Assembly: GCA_039925145.1 (NCBI GenBank)
Contig: JBDSZL010000073.1
Coordinates: forward strand, 62,001-126,000
Length of the DNA: 64,000 nt
Source of the DNA: JBDSZL01 sp039925145
GTDB taxonomy: Bacteria; Acidobacteriota; Vicinamibacteria; Vicinamibacterales; SCN-69-37
Reading direction: 5' to 3'
How positions within the stretch are numbered: the first letter of the stretch is position 1; each line of letters starts with the position of its first letter. The translations under genes and the position numbers were made by a program. Shown here piece after piece: positions 36,927 through 46,283 of this stretch. The notes under the pieces are model-generated. The model was not told the origin of the DNA, ran no database searches, and saw nothing but the letters and a program-made list of their open reading frames with translations.

Positions 36927-38263
36927 GGCAGCCCCCCTTGACCGAGATGCACGATCAGCGACGTGGAGAAGACATGGTTGCGGGGAGCCACATCAACCGC
37001 GGCATTGAGTTCGAGTTGGCGGGACACGGTGAAGCCGACGCCGCCCGCCACGTGCGCCTGGCTCCTGCCTGTCGACAGCGCGGTCGAGAGCCGCTCATCG
37101 AACAGTTTGTCGGTGGCGGTGACCGGCTGCACCGCCGGTGCAAAGTGCACCGAATGATCCGGGTCGTACCAGACGCCGGCGCGTAGACGAATCGGTGGAT
37201 GTTGCCGCCAGCGCAACGCGTATTGCGCGCTGACGTGCCACTCGGTGCCATCGTCGACGCTGAAACTCGCCTGCCGGCCGGTGGCTCGCGCCTGATCGGT
37301 GACGAAGTCCTGCACCAGACGCGAGTAGTTGATCCGCGTCATCTCACCCGCAATCAGGAGCGACGGCCGCACGCGGACCGACGCACCGATCGCCAGCGTG
37401 TGAGGCACCCGGAACACAGCGGTGCGGGCCGGATCGCTGCCGTCGACGGTGGTGTAGTCGAACGAGGCGCCACGCCGATAGACAATGCCGAGCCGTGCGG
37501 CACCACGGTCGAGCAGAACACCGATGGTCGGTGCCAGGCCCGCGCGTCGGCCCCGTTGCGTCGACCGACCGAACTCCACGTCGCGCTTGGGTGCTCCGAG
37601 AAACCCGTCCACATCGAACCGCCGGAACAGAGAATCGAGGGCGAATGTGTAGACGGCCAGCCCACCGCCGACGGCGACATGCCGTCGAACTTGATAGGCG
37701 CCCGACACGCCATACCCGCTGATGCTCAAGCTCCGGATACCCTCCTGCGGCGCGTCGCGACGCGACGTGAACTCGGTGGGATCCTTTTGAAAGACACCGT
37801 CGGAGAAGAATTGCTGGTCGATGTGTGCCAGTTCGTGCCGGTACCCGGCGATGACCCAGCGGTGGGATGCATGCGGATACACCAGCGAGAAGTAACCGAG
37901 CCCTGTATGCACCCCGGTACTCTCTCCAAAGACCGGCCCCTGGATCGTATCGGTGCCCTGATTGATCACCGGTCCAGACAGCCGCCCTCGCTGAAGGAAC
38001 AGCGACGTGGTTCGAGAACTTCGCAACTCGGCAGACAACTCGGGCGTGCCGAGCAGGGTGAGGCCTGCAGGATTGGCGAACGACGCTGTCGCATCGTCAG
38101 CGACTCCCGCAAATGCGCCACCGAGCGCCAAACTCTTGGCGCCCGGGTTGAGGAAATCGAATTGCAGCGGGACTTGCAGGCTGGTCTGCGCGCTGACCAC
38201 CGCGGGACATAGAGCGACGGCGCCCGCGATCATGGCCGCCAGCCACGAGCGGGGCATCTGCAT
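36923..38263 (-). CDS. FadL/TodX-like outer-membrane barrel
   Basis: A 446-residue protein starting at the ATG of the TGATG overlap with the TPR gene. Signal peptide ends at VVSAQT. The start of the mature chain, LNPGAKSLALGGAFAGVADDATASFANPAGL, carries the NPA motif of the FadL/OMPP1/TodX family, followed by long beta-strands. FadL-type barrels import hydrophobic molecules across the outer membrane. It is the middle gene of the TPR-barrel-lipoprotein operon. Confidence 0.85.
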   Translation of the reverse strand: MQMPRSWLAAMIAGAVALCPAVVSAQTSLQVPLQFDFLNPGAKSLALGGAFAGVADDATASFANPAGLTLLGTPELSAELRSSRTTSLFLQRGRLSGPVINQGTDTIQGPVFGESTGVHTGLGYFSLVYPHASHRWVIAGYRHELAHIDQQFFSDGVFQKDPTEFTSRRDAPQEGIRSLSISGYGVSGAYQVRRHVAVGGGLAVYTFALDSLFRRFDVDGFLGAPKRDVEFGRSTQRGRRAGLAPTIGVLLDRGAARLGIVYRRGASFDYTTVDGSDPARTAVFRVPHTLAIGASVRVRPSLLIAGEMTRINYSRLVQDFVTDQARATGRQASFSVDDGTEWHVSAQYALRWRQHPPIRLRAGVWYDPDHSVHFAPAVQPVTATDKLFDERLSTALSTGRSQAHVAGGVGFTVSRQLELNAAVDVAPRNHVFSTSLIVHLGQGGLP

Positions 38264-39231
38264 CAGGGCTGCATCTCCAGCGCCTGGCGCACACGAGGAG
38301 AGATGAGCGGCCGGTCCTGCGCGAACTGCGCGAGGTCGCCGGCCTGCCGGAGCTGCACCCGCGCCTCGGCGATGGCGTTGTCCGCATCGGGCTGTCCGGT
38401 CAACGCCAGCGCTGCGCGGCTGCACGCCAGGTAGAACAGGGCTCGCTGTGAGCCACGCCCTGTCAACGTCAGTTTGGTGAGGCGGTTACGAGCCTCGACG
38501 TACCGGCCGGAAAAGAAATCAATGAGCGCGGCGCGCTCCTCGCCTGCGGCCGGCTGACCCATATCAGGCGGCCGTGCACCGAGGCTTTGAGCAACGGCGC
38601 TGTTCGAACCGCTTCGATTCGGCAACTTCGGATTGGCCGCCTGCGCAAGCTTCGACTGCATCGATGACGAGCCCCCTGCCTGCGGAGACGAGTATTGCGC
38701 CGCCGACGCGGGAGGGAGGCCCATGGGCGCTGCCTGCGAGGCGTTCGGCACTGCCATCGGCGCCGACGCTGTAATTGATGGGGCCGGCACGACAGGATCT
38801 GGCAGCTTCGCACCTGGTGCCGCTGCCGCCAATGCGGCCGCCTCCTTGCTCACCATGCCCTTCGCCTGAGTGGCGAGGCGTGTGAGCTCGGCGTACTGTG
38901 AGTCTTTCGGAGCGACGAGCTGCGCTTGCTTCACGCGCTCAAAAGCGCGATCGGCGTCATCGTACCGCCCCAGATTCAGGTAGGCCACGCCAAGGTAATA
39001 ATCGGGATTGAAGTCGCGGTAAACATCTCCGTAGAACAGCACGTTGCGACCGGGCTTTGGCGCCCCAGCACGCGACGCTGCCTCGATGTTCGCCACTGCG
39101 GCGGCCCAGTTGCGCTGCTCAACCGCTCGCTGCGCATCCGCGTAGGCCTGATACCAGGTCCGCGTGTCCGTGCGTGGCGCCGCCGGGGCACTCTGCGCCA
39201 GGAGCAACACGCCGAGCACCAGATTCAACAC
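38263..39231 (-). CDS. Secreted TPR protein
   Basis: A 322-residue protein with a GTG start, a short signal peptide (to about APAAP) and tetratricopeptide-like helices before and after a low-complexity Ala/Pro/Ser linker (about 130-205). The conserved TPR residues are seen in DYYLGVAYLNLGRYDDADRAF and RALFYLACSRAALAL. It starts the operon with the FadL-like barrel and lipoprotein, and has TGATG coupling with the barrel. It probably scaffolds an envelope complex. Confidence 0.75.
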   Translation of the reverse strand: MLNLVLGVLLLAQSAPAAPRTDTRTWYQAYADAQRAVEQRNWAAAVANIEAASRAGAPKPGRNVLFYGDVYRDFNPDYYLGVAYLNLGRYDDADRAFERVKQAQLVAPKDSQYAELTRLATQAKGMVSKEAAALAAAAPGAKLPDPVVPAPSITASAPMAVPNASQAAPMGLPPASAAQYSSPQAGGSSSMQSKLAQAANPKLPNRSGSNSAVAQSLGARPPDMGQPAAGEERAALIDFFSGRYVEARNRLTKLTLTGRGSQRALFYLACSRAALALTGQPDADNAIAEARVQLRQAGDLAQFAQDRPLISPRVRQALEMQP

Positions 39232-39243
39232 GTTCGAAATATA
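39232..39243 (-). promoter_or_regulatory. Extended -10 next to the TPR start, possibly leaderless
   Basis: On the minus strand TGGTATATT (TGn plus TATATT) ends only six bases before the GTG start at 39231. No ribosome site fits in between, so if it is used the mRNA would be leaderless. The -35 region is poor. Confidence 0.35.
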
Positions 39244-39270
39244 CCAGACGCTCTGCGGTATTCACGGCGG

Positions 39271-39699
39271 TTAATCGGTCGAGGTGTCAGTGGCACCCGC
39301 CCACGACCTCTGCGCAGAGAAGCGGGAGAGCACCGCGCGCACTTCGTCGTCACTGGTTTGGGTAAATTCGCGGTACCACAGACCGACAGCTCGCAGTTCG
39401 CGAGGCATCTGCGCGCAAACGACCTCGTCGGCATACTGCTGCAGACGCTGGCATGTCTCCGGCGCGCCGACAGGTGCCGCGATCACTATCCTGCTCGGGT
39501 GCAGGTGCCGCAACGCCGTGACCGCTGCGTGCATCGTGGCACCTGTGGCCAGCCCGTCGTCGACGACGATTACCGTCCGTCCGGTGACGGCCGGTCGTCC
39601 GCGGGCGCCGCGATACAGCTGCTCGCGGCGCTGCAACTCACGCGACTCCCGCGCAGCCGTTTGCTCCACGACAGGGGCGGGAATCCCTCGCCGCGTCCG
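39271..39699 (-). pseudogene. Phosphoribosyltransferase, N-terminal half missing
   Basis: The open frame runs from a TAG at 39700-39702 down to 39271. It keeps the C-terminal half of the PRTase family usually found beside stress proteins: RESRELQRREQLYRG, the PRPP loop VIVVDDGLATGATM and PVGAPETCQRL. The family is about 210-220 residues; here at most 143 remain, and the N-terminal hood with its substrate loop is missing. A GTG at 39669 could start a 132-residue product, but a relic is more likely. The break lies next to the end of the P-type ATPase gene. Confidence 0.65.
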
Positions 39700-39728
39700 C
39701 TACTAGCCATTGGCGTGACGATGGCGGC

Positions 39729-41624
39729 TCAGGTCGCCTTCGTGACCGGAAAATCCGTGAGCGCCGACGTCGGGAATGCGGCACGAAGGGCGTTGAGCAC
39801 CGCGGCGATGTCGATGATCTCCTGCGCAATGGCGCCGGAGAGCGGGGGCAACCAGCCGAGGGCGGCCAGCGCCATGCCGGCGACGCTGAGCAGCATGCCT
39901 CCCCCGGCGCTCTGCAGGGCAATGCGGCGCGTCCTGCGCGCGATGTGCATGAGCTCGTCAACCCTCGACAGCGAGCCGTCGAGGATGACGGCGCCAGCCG
40001 CTTCGGCCGTGACCTCGTTGCGCTGCCCCAGCGCCACCCCGACGGTGGCGGCAAGAATGGCAGGGGCATCGTTGAGCCCGTCGCCGACGAACAACGTGGG
40101 CTGGCGGCGCGTCTCTTCGCGAACGATCGCGACCTTCTGCTCCGGACTCTGACTGAAGAACACCTCGGAGATGCCAACCGCATCTGCCAGGTACTGAACC
40201 TCGGCCTGCCGATCCCCTGACACCAGGAGGATGCGGCTCACGCCGTGCCGGGGCTTGAGATGGCGGACGAACGACTGGCTCTCACCCCGTGGGACGTCGC
40301 GGAATCGCAGGACCGCCGTGGGGATCCGTTCGATCAGCACCACGCACTCGAGCCCACCCGCTTCAGCCGGTAGCGCCGAGGCAGCATCCCGCGTCAGTGC
40401 CTGCCTGCCCGTGATCGCGACCAGCCGTCCGGCGACACGCCCGGAGAGGCCCTGTCCAGCCCGCTCGCTCACCTCCGTCACGACCAGCCGATCCAGATGG
40501 TCGAGCGTGGCGGCGGCCACAATAGGTTCGGCGAGCGGATGCCGGGAGTACTGCTCCAGACTCGCGGCCAGTTGCAGCACCTCGCGCCGCTCGAACGCGC
40601 CCAGGCACGCCACGTCCGTCAAAGCAGGGCGGCCCAACGTCAGCGTGCCGGTCTTGTCGAAGATCACCGTCCGGCACGATCCGATGCGCTCCAGGAGCGC
40701 CGCGTCCTTGATGAGAATGCTCCGCCTCGCCCCGAGCGAAATCGCGCCGATGATCGCAATTGGAATGGCGAGCAGCAACGGACACGGGGTTGCGATGACG
40801 AGGACCGCGAGAAAGCGTGAGGGATCGCCGCTGGCGATCCAGCCGGCCGCCGCGACACTGACCGCCAGGGGCGTGTACCACGCGCCGAGCTGGTCGGCCA
40901 GACGCCTCATGCGCGGCCGGTTCTCCTCCGCGGAGCGCACGATCTGCATGATTCGCGCGTATCTGGAATCGACTGCCAGCCGCTCCGCCACGATCGTCAG
41001 CGCCCCTTCGCCATTCAATGCGCCGGAGATCACGGTGGCCCCGACGGTCTTTCGCATGAGGAATGGCTCGCCGCTCAGGTACGACTCGTCCATCGTGGAC
41101 GTGCCCGCCTGGACCACACCATCGACCGGACATGTCTCGTGCGCGAGCACGACGAGCACATCTCCCACACGCACGTCCGCCAGCGGGATATCGACCAGCG
41201 CGTCGGCAGACCGACGGTGCGCGATGCTCGGACTCCGCCTGGCCAGGGCGTCGAGCACCGACGAGGCGCGCCGCGTGGCGTAGGTCTCGAGTGCTTGTCC
41301 CCCTGACAGCATCAGCACGACCACCGCGGCGATGAGGTATTCACCGAGCAAGGCCGAGGTGACGATGGCGAGCCCGGCCAGAAGATCCGACCCAAACTGA
41401 CGGGCCACGAGCTGGCGGACGAGGGTGACGACCAGCGGGAGCCCGCCGGCAACCAGCGTAACGAGCAACGGGATCGACGACGCGCGCGGGGATGCGGCGA
41501 GCCCGTAGCGCAGCAGGAGATGCAGGGCGATAGCCACGACTGCCAGCGCCGCGATCAGCGCGTCGCGCGTCTGCCACGCAGGTCCTGCGGGCCTGGCCGC
41601 GGTGAGTGAAACAGCAGTGGCCAT
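39729..41624 (-). CDS. Heavy-metal P-type ATPase without metal-binding N-domain
   Basis: A 631-residue pump starting at the ATG after GCGAGGC; a longer frame upstream has no support. It begins straight with membrane helices and lacks the HMA domain. The intramembrane motif is TPCPLLLAIP (TPC where copper pumps have CPC). The catalytic Asp323 lies in DKTGTLT; SRHPLAEPI is the HP motif and VGDGLNDAPAI the hinge. The actuator motif is LSGEP. It belongs to P1B-type metal exporters; the metal cannot be read with certainty (Co/Zn/Cd possible). A sigma-54-like promoter lies 50 bases upstream. Confidence 0.88.
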   Translation of the reverse strand: MATAVSLTAARPAGPAWQTRDALIAALAVVAIALHLLLRYGLAASPRASSIPLLVTLVAGGLPLVVTLVRQLVARQFGSDLLAGLAIVTSALLGEYLIAAVVVLMLSGGQALETYATRRASSVLDALARRSPSIAHRRSADALVDIPLADVRVGDVLVVLAHETCPVDGVVQAGTSTMDESYLSGEPFLMRKTVGATVISGALNGEGALTIVAERLAVDSRYARIMQIVRSAEENRPRMRRLADQLGAWYTPLAVSVAAAGWIASGDPSRFLAVLVIATPCPLLLAIPIAIIGAISLGARRSILIKDAALLERIGSCRTVIFDKTGTLTLGRPALTDVACLGAFERREVLQLAASLEQYSRHPLAEPIVAAATLDHLDRLVVTEVSERAGQGLSGRVAGRLVAITGRQALTRDAASALPAEAGGLECVVLIERIPTAVLRFRDVPRGESQSFVRHLKPRHGVSRILLVSGDRQAEVQYLADAVGISEVFFSQSPEQKVAIVREETRRQPTLFVGDGLNDAPAILAATVGVALGQRNEVTAEAAGAVILDGSLSRVDELMHIARRTRRIALQSAGGGMLLSVAGMALAALGWLPPLSGAIAQEIIDIAAVLNALRAAFPTSALTDFPVTKAT

Positions 41625-41673
41625 CGGTCGTGCCTCGCATCCGAACCGGCTGATTCCGGCAAGCGTGCCTGAG

Positions 41674-41688
41674 GCAAGTGTGGTGCCG
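41674..41688 (-). promoter_or_regulatory. Sigma-54-like promoter of the P-type ATPase gene
   Basis: On the minus strand CGGCAC, five bases, TTGC: the -24/-12 consensus TGGCAC-N5-TTGC with one mismatch, ending about 50 bases before the ATG. GG and GC, the most conserved pairs, are intact. It is arranged back to back with the one for the stress protein. Confidence 0.55.
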
Positions 41689-41835
41689 CGCGGCGAGCGA
41701 CCCGGACCACGCCCGGCGGTCGCGCCCCGGAGCGCAACGCCTCCGGTACCGGGAAAACTCCGCAGCGGTGCGGGATTCCGGGCCGGGGAACGGCATGACG
41801 CTCGGCGAGTGGAGTCAGTCACGGCAACGTGCGGC

Positions 41836-41851
41836 GGGCACACCCCTTGCA
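41836..41851 (+). promoter_or_regulatory. Sigma-54-like promoter of the first universal stress gene
   Basis: GGGCAC-ACCCC-TTGCA fits TGGCAC-N5-TTGCA with a single mismatch (G for T). The expected start of the mRNA lies just before the GGAGGG ribosome site of the gene at 41875, so the leader would be very short. The 150 bases between it and the ATPase promoter could hold the activator sites. Confidence 0.55.
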
Positions 41852-41874
41852 CAAGGGCAGGAGTGGAGGGTCTC

Positions 41875-42375
41875 ATGTTCGCAATCAATCACGTTCTGGT
41901 CGCGACAGACTTCAGCGAGTGCTCAACAGCCGCATTGGAATACGGACGCGCGCTCGCACAACGGTTTGGTGCCCGGCTGCACGTCCTGCACGTCGTCGAG
42001 ACGAGGATGACCGCCGGATTTGCCACCGAGGCCTATCTCAACACCTCGCCTGAACTGCAGATCGAGATCGAGCAGGCAGGGCGCATCCGGCTCGACCAGC
42101 TTGTCTCGGCCGAGGAACGCGCGGTGGGGGCGAGAGCTGTGCTCCGTACGCTCGAAACGCCTGCACACGCGATCGTCGACTACGCCGCCAGCGAGCACAT
42201 CGATCTGATCGTGATCGGCACGCACGGCCGCCGGGGGCTGTCACATCTGGTCATGGGTAGCGTCGCCGAGAAGGTCATGAGGACCGCGCCGTGTCCCGTG
42301 CTGACCCTGCGGCATCCGGAGCGCGACTTCGTCACGCCGAGTCCGGTGTCCGAAGCGGCCGTGTCGAACTTCTGA
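41875..42375 (+). CDS. Universal stress protein
   Basis: A 166-residue UspA-fold protein starting at the ATG after GTGGAGGG. NHVLVATDFSE is the first strand with the adenine-contact Asp, and GTHGRRGLSHLVMGSVAEKV carries the ATP-binding G-x2-G-x9-G(S) motif. Usp proteins of this type bind ATP and act under starvation and stress. It is followed by a second, related Usp gene. Confidence 0.92.
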   Translation: MFAINHVLVATDFSECSTAALEYGRALAQRFGARLHVLHVVETRMTAGFATEAYLNTSPELQIEIEQAGRIRLDQLVSAEERAVGARAVLRTLETPAHAIVDYAASEHIDLIVIGTHGRRGLSHLVMGSVAEKVMRTAPCPVLTLRHPERDFVTPSPVSEAAVSNF

Positions 42376-42461
42376 TTGCGGCGCAGAAGACATCGGTCGG
42401 GTGGCGTGGCAGACCGGGTGGTTCGTGCCGCGATGCTACGCCGAAGAAAGAGAGCGTTGTG

Positions 42462-42950
42462 GTGACACTCAAACGCGTCCTCGTCGCAACCGATTTCGGC
42501 GAACCGTCCGACGCCGCGGTGACGTATGGACGCAACATCGCCCGCGTCTTTGCGGCAACGCTGCACATCGTGCACGTCATCGACGATGCCTGCGCGCACG
42601 GCACACCGCCGCTATCTCAGACCTTCGACGTTGCCCAGCTGCAACGTACCTACGAGCACTCTGCCCGTGAGGCGTTGGATGGGCTGCTCGACCCTCAGAT
42701 GAGAACCGAGGGCGTTGTCACCGAGATCCTCACCGGCAGTCGGCCGGCACCGGTCATCCTGTCATACGCCAAAGAGTCGATGATCGATCTCATCGTCATG
42801 GGCACCCATGGTCGCAGGGGGTTTGCGGACCTGTTCATGGGGAGCGTCGCGCAGCAGGTTGTCAGGGACGCAGACTGTCCGGTACTGACCTTACGCCGAT
42901 CCTCAACCATCCATGTGGATGGCGCCCGCGCCATGACAGAATCAGTGTAG
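42462..42950 (+). CDS. Universal stress protein
   Basis: A 162-residue protein with a GTG start (another GTG three bases earlier is possible) behind GAAAGAGAG. KRVLVATDFGEPSDAAV and GTHGRRGFADLFMGSVAQQV hold the same ATP-binding motif as its neighbour. The two Usp genes are probably paralogues from a tandem duplication. Its stop lies two bases before the next gene. Confidence 0.92.
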   Translation: MTLKRVLVATDFGEPSDAAVTYGRNIARVFAATLHIVHVIDDACAHGTPPLSQTFDVAQLQRTYEHSAREALDGLLDPQMRTEGVVTEILTGSRPAPVILSYAKESMIDLIVMGTHGRRGFADLFMGSVAQQVVRDADCPVLTLRRSSTIHVDGARAMTESV

Positions 42951-42952
42951 AG

Positions 42953-43486
42953 ATGGGCCTTTACTTCTATCGCCTTCTGGGCGCCGCCTCGCTGGATGCG
43001 TCGATGTACGAAGGCATCGAGGGCGACCGCACGGTGACGTCTCAAGCGGCCCTGACCGTGGTGCTCTCGAGCCTCGCCACGGGCATCGGCGCCACGGCGT
43101 GGTTTGGTTTTCGGCCAGGGGTTCTCGTCGTGACCGCGGCCCTCGCCCTGCTGACATGGGCGGCATGGGCCGTGCTCATGTTCCAGATCGGGTCGCATGT
43201 CCTTCCGACCGCCGAGACCGACACCAACCTCGGGGAATTACTGCGCACCACCGGTTTTGCCACCGCGCCGGGGATGCTGCAGGTGCTGGCTCTGCTGCCT
43301 CCCGTGGCGGTCCCGGTCTTCGTGGTGACCACGGCATGGATTTTCGGGGCCATGGTCATTGCCGTGCGGCACGCGCTCGACTATCGCAGCACGGCCCGCG
43401 CGGCGGCGGTGTGCGCGCTGGGCGCCGGGCTCTGCCTCGCCGTGGCGGTCGGGCTTGGGCTGCTGTTCTCCCGCACCGCGTCCTGA
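42953..43486 (+). CDS. Membrane protein, Yip1-like
   Basis: A 177-residue protein whose ATG lies two bases after the Usp stop, so it belongs to the Usp operon. N-terminal amphipathic segment with a DASMYEGIEGDR block, then about four membrane helices. The layout (polar N-terminus with a short conserved helix, then four to five helices and a GEL(L)RTTGFATAPG loop) recalls Yip1/DUF families of unknown function. Confidence 0.7.
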   Translation: MGLYFYRLLGAASLDASMYEGIEGDRTVTSQAALTVVLSSLATGIGATAWFGFRPGVLVVTAALALLTWAAWAVLMFQIGSHVLPTAETDTNLGELLRTTGFATAPGMLQVLALLPPVAVPVFVVTTAWIFGAMVIAVRHALDYRSTARAAAVCALGAGLCLAVAVGLGLLFSRTAS

Positions 43487-43559
43487 CCGTTCCGCGTCAC
43501 AGCCGAACCCGAACGGCGTGTCCCAACGCTGGGTGAATGGGGCGGGGTCCCTCGTTTGC

Positions 43560-44645
43560 TCAGAGGGGACGGCGGGGCAACGTCACCTTTACGACCATGC
43601 CTCCGCCTCCACCGGACGTGAGCGTCAGCTCTCCGCCGTGCGCCTCGACAATGCGCCTGGCGGTGGGCAGGCCGAGCCCCGTGCCGCGGTGCTTGGTCGT
43701 GAAGAACGGCTCGAACACCCGCTCTCGCAGTTCGTGTGGAATACCGGGGCCCGTGTCAGCCACGGTCAAACAGAGCCGATCGTCGCCCTGTTCGTCGACG
43801 ACCACCTCGATGCGGCCGTTGTTGCCCATCGCCTGGGCCGCATTCAGCAACAGGTTCGTGAACACGATGCGGAGCTGATCGACATCGGCGCTGATGAGAC
43901 CTCGCGCATTGCCGCGCACCAGCAGATCCACACCCTTCGTCGCCGGATCGAGTTTCAGCCAGGTGGCAAGGTCCGACAGGAAAGCTGCCGCATCCAGGTC
44001 GGTCCGCTTCAACTCGCGGACCCGAGCGAAGGTGAGCAGGTCGCCGACCACGCCGTTCAATGAATCGATGCGCGCGACGATTTCGCTGATGAGCTCGCGC
44101 CCGTCCGTCCCATCCGGGTACAGCGAGGCCAGCACCTGGACGCCGCCACGAATACCCGCGAGCGGGTTGCGGACTTCGTGGGCGACAACGGCTGCCATCT
44201 CGCCGAGTGTCGCCAGGGCCGCCTGATCCCGCAAGCGATCTTCCTGCTCCTTGCGCTGCGTAATGTCGTACCGGATGGCCATGTACTGCCAGGGCTTGCC
44301 CCGGTCGTCGAGGAACGGCACGATCGTGGTATCGACCCAGTACAGCGTGCCGTCCTTCGCCTGGTTCCTGATTTCACCACGCCAGATGTGGCCCTGCGCG
44401 ATCGTCCGCCACAGGTCGCGCATGAACGTCGCCGGATGGAGTCCCGAATTCAGCAGCCGATGGTCCTGCCCGATCAGCTCAGAGCGGGAGTACCTGGAGA
44501 TGTCGCAGAACTTCTGGTTCACATAGTCGATACGGCCGGTCACATCCGTCGTTGCGACAATGGCAGACTGATCGAGCGCGTACCGGATCTGCTCGAGCTC
44601 ATTGGTCGACGGAGAAATCGGCGGGGGGGACTGGCGATCGGGCAT
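43560..44645 (-). CDS. PAS-domain sensor histidine kinase
   Basis: A 361-residue kinase with no membrane helix. A PAS domain (about 15-135: AIVATTDVTGRIDYVNQKFC, then a PAC-like end with AIRYDITQRKEQE) precedes the dimerisation helix with AAVVAHEVRNPLAG (phosphoaccepting His) and the ATP-binding lobe (NLLLNAAQAMGNNG, DTGPGIP, FFTTKHRGTGLGL). It is NtrB-like in layout. It is divergent from the sigma-54 activator gene, and should be its partner. Confidence 0.9.
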   Translation of the reverse strand: MPDRQSPPPISPSTNELEQIRYALDQSAIVATTDVTGRIDYVNQKFCDISRYSRSELIGQDHRLLNSGLHPATFMRDLWRTIAQGHIWRGEIRNQAKDGTLYWVDTTIVPFLDDRGKPWQYMAIRYDITQRKEQEDRLRDQAALATLGEMAAVVAHEVRNPLAGIRGGVQVLASLYPDGTDGRELISEIVARIDSLNGVVGDLLTFARVRELKRTDLDAAAFLSDLATWLKLDPATKGVDLLVRGNARGLISADVDQLRIVFTNLLLNAAQAMGNNGRIEVVVDEQGDDRLCLTVADTGPGIPHELRERVFEPFFTTKHRGTGLGLPTARRIVEAHGGELTLTSGGGGGMVVKVTLPRRPL

Positions 44646-44784
44646 GTGCTCCCTGGCGCGGTTCTTGATAATACAGTTGGCCCGGTGCCCAGGCGCTGAT
44701 TTTACGCGGGCTCTGCCAGCACGGACGGAGACGTCCAGAGTTTTTTCGCACTGCGCGTGAACTTTTCCGCGCCCGAGGAGTGAC

Positions 44785-46155
<1,371 letters not shown>

Positions 46156-46215
46156 CCGATCAGCCCGACGCTCCACAGCCTGGTCGCGGCGTACAGGGCG
46201 TCGGTGCACATGCGC

Positions 46216-46227
46216 CGTGACGTCACG
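46216..46227. promoter_or_regulatory. Palindrome upstream of the acetate kinase gene
   Basis: CGTGACGTCACG is a perfect 12-bp palindrome, followed at once by a further TCAC that repeats the half-site. It lies about 60 bases before the acetate kinase start in a 128-base gap. A regulator site is possible; a 12-bp palindrome could also arise by chance. Confidence 0.3.
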
Positions 46228-46283
46228 TCACAGAGTGCCGGCCAACGGGAGACGCCCAGTTCTGCCAGAATCGAAGCATATCG

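Noticed and set aside
37199..38212. 337-codon plus-strand frame opposite the FadL-like barrel
   Set aside because: Antisense to a coupled operon gene; no recognisable protein features.
43550..43575. Hairpin between the Yip1-like gene and the kinase gene
   Set aside because: Arms are short and bulged (GTCCCTC/GAGGGGAC) and lie partly within the kinase end; not a convincing terminator.
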